Shown here piece by piece: positions 53,797 through 53,913 of a DNA stretch of 53,913 nucleotides. Each line of letters starts with the position of its first letter. The first letter of the stretch is position 1. Origin of the DNA: Ilumatobacteraceae bacterium (GTDB lineage: Bacteria; Actinomycetota; Acidimicrobiia; Acidimicrobiales; Ilumatobacteraceae); the NCBI GenBank assembly GCA_013213745.1, contig JABSQH010000009.1, positions 1 to 53,913 on the forward strand, read 5' to 3'. The notes beneath the pieces were generated by a model. That model was not told the origin of the DNA. It made no database searches and saw nothing but the letters and a program-made list of their open reading frames with translations. The translations under genes were made by a program, and so were the position numbers.

Positions 53797-53913
53797 CACG
53801 CGAGCCGAGGTCGGGATCCGAGAACTCAAAAACGGGCTCAGCAAGTACATCGATCGCGTCCGTGCCGGCGAAGAAGTGATCGTGACCGATCGAGGACGCC
53901 CGGTCGCACGGTT
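53783..53913 (+). CDS. Type II antitoxin, Phd/YefM family (5' part only)
   Basis: The first 43 codons run off the window: MNVATTRAEVGIRELKNGLS, then KYIDRVRAGEEVIVTDRGRP and VAR. The pattern VGIRELKNGLSKYIDRVRAGEEVIVTDRG is the Phd/YefM N-terminal DNA-binding/dimerisation domain, commonly paired with a VapC PIN toxin in actinobacteria. A perfect palindrome covers the start codon. The toxin gene should lie just beyond the window; partner identity (VapC or Doc/YoeB) is unknown. Confidence 0.88.
   Translation, partial: MNVATTRAEVGIRELKNGLSKYIDRVRAGEEVIVTDRGRPVAR

Overview
This is a GC-rich stretch of a bacterial chromosome. The gene content suggests a high-GC actinobacterium, probably in the Acidimicrobiia (Ilumatobacter-like). 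The evidence is a NucS mismatch endonuclease, a mycobacterial-type multifunctional 2-oxoglutarate dehydrogenase (kgd), UvrD2 with an HRDC domain, an F420-type luciferase-like oxidoreductase, frequent GTG starts, LexA-like boxes of the actinobacterial GAAC-N4-GTTC type, and gap-pgk-tpiA next to rapZ/uvrC. The genus is inference; no rRNA is present. Gene density is high and no intergenic gap exceeds about 280 bases.

Layout. 1-9.2 kb: a decayed secreted-type gene, nucS with a UbiB/AarF kinase-like gene, a VOC protein, a protein ending in a PEP-utilising mobile domain without its histidine, a badly decayed CaiB CoA-transferase, and a minus-strand operon ettA-IMPase/CysQ-crotonase. 9.2-16.6 kb: a flavin reductase, a nucleotidyltransferase, a flavin oxidoreductase (NPD family), a GH65 glycoside phosphorylase, an aldo/keto reductase and a divergent FtsH-like protease. 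16.8-27.6 kb: kgd, a HAD hydrolase, an unusual NYN-nuclease/S1/lysine-tail protein joined to xthA, uvrD2 and uvrB. 27.7-33.3 kb: a GAF/winged-helix regulator divergent from an aldehyde dehydrogenase with a perfect palindrome between them, then an amidase and a zinc alcohol dehydrogenase. 33.3-42.8 kb: uvrA, a rhomboid-like membrane protein, uvrC, an LLM oxidoreductase, a secreted protein that has lost its C-terminal tail, a methyltransferase and rapZ. 43.0-53.4 kb: gap-pgk-tpiA, then a complete oligopeptide-type ABC transporter (binding protein, two permeases, two ATPases) and a PH-domain protein, then secG. 53.4 kb to the end: tRNA-Leu(GAG) and the start of a Phd/YefM antitoxin with an operator palindrome over its start codon.

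How the genes relate. Nucleotide excision repair (uvrA, uvrB, uvrC, uvrD2) is spread over 16 kb with other repair genes (xthA, nucS); uvrA and uvrB carry LexA-like boxes. Central carbon metabolism is represented by kgd and the triose-phosphate segment of glycolysis. The most unusual non-coding feature is a family of about 50-base intergenic units, each containing a CGTGCG/CGCACG hairpin. They occur in at least four intergenic gaps, some as inverted pairs; this looks like a REP/BIME-type repeat that may also act as a bidirectional terminator.
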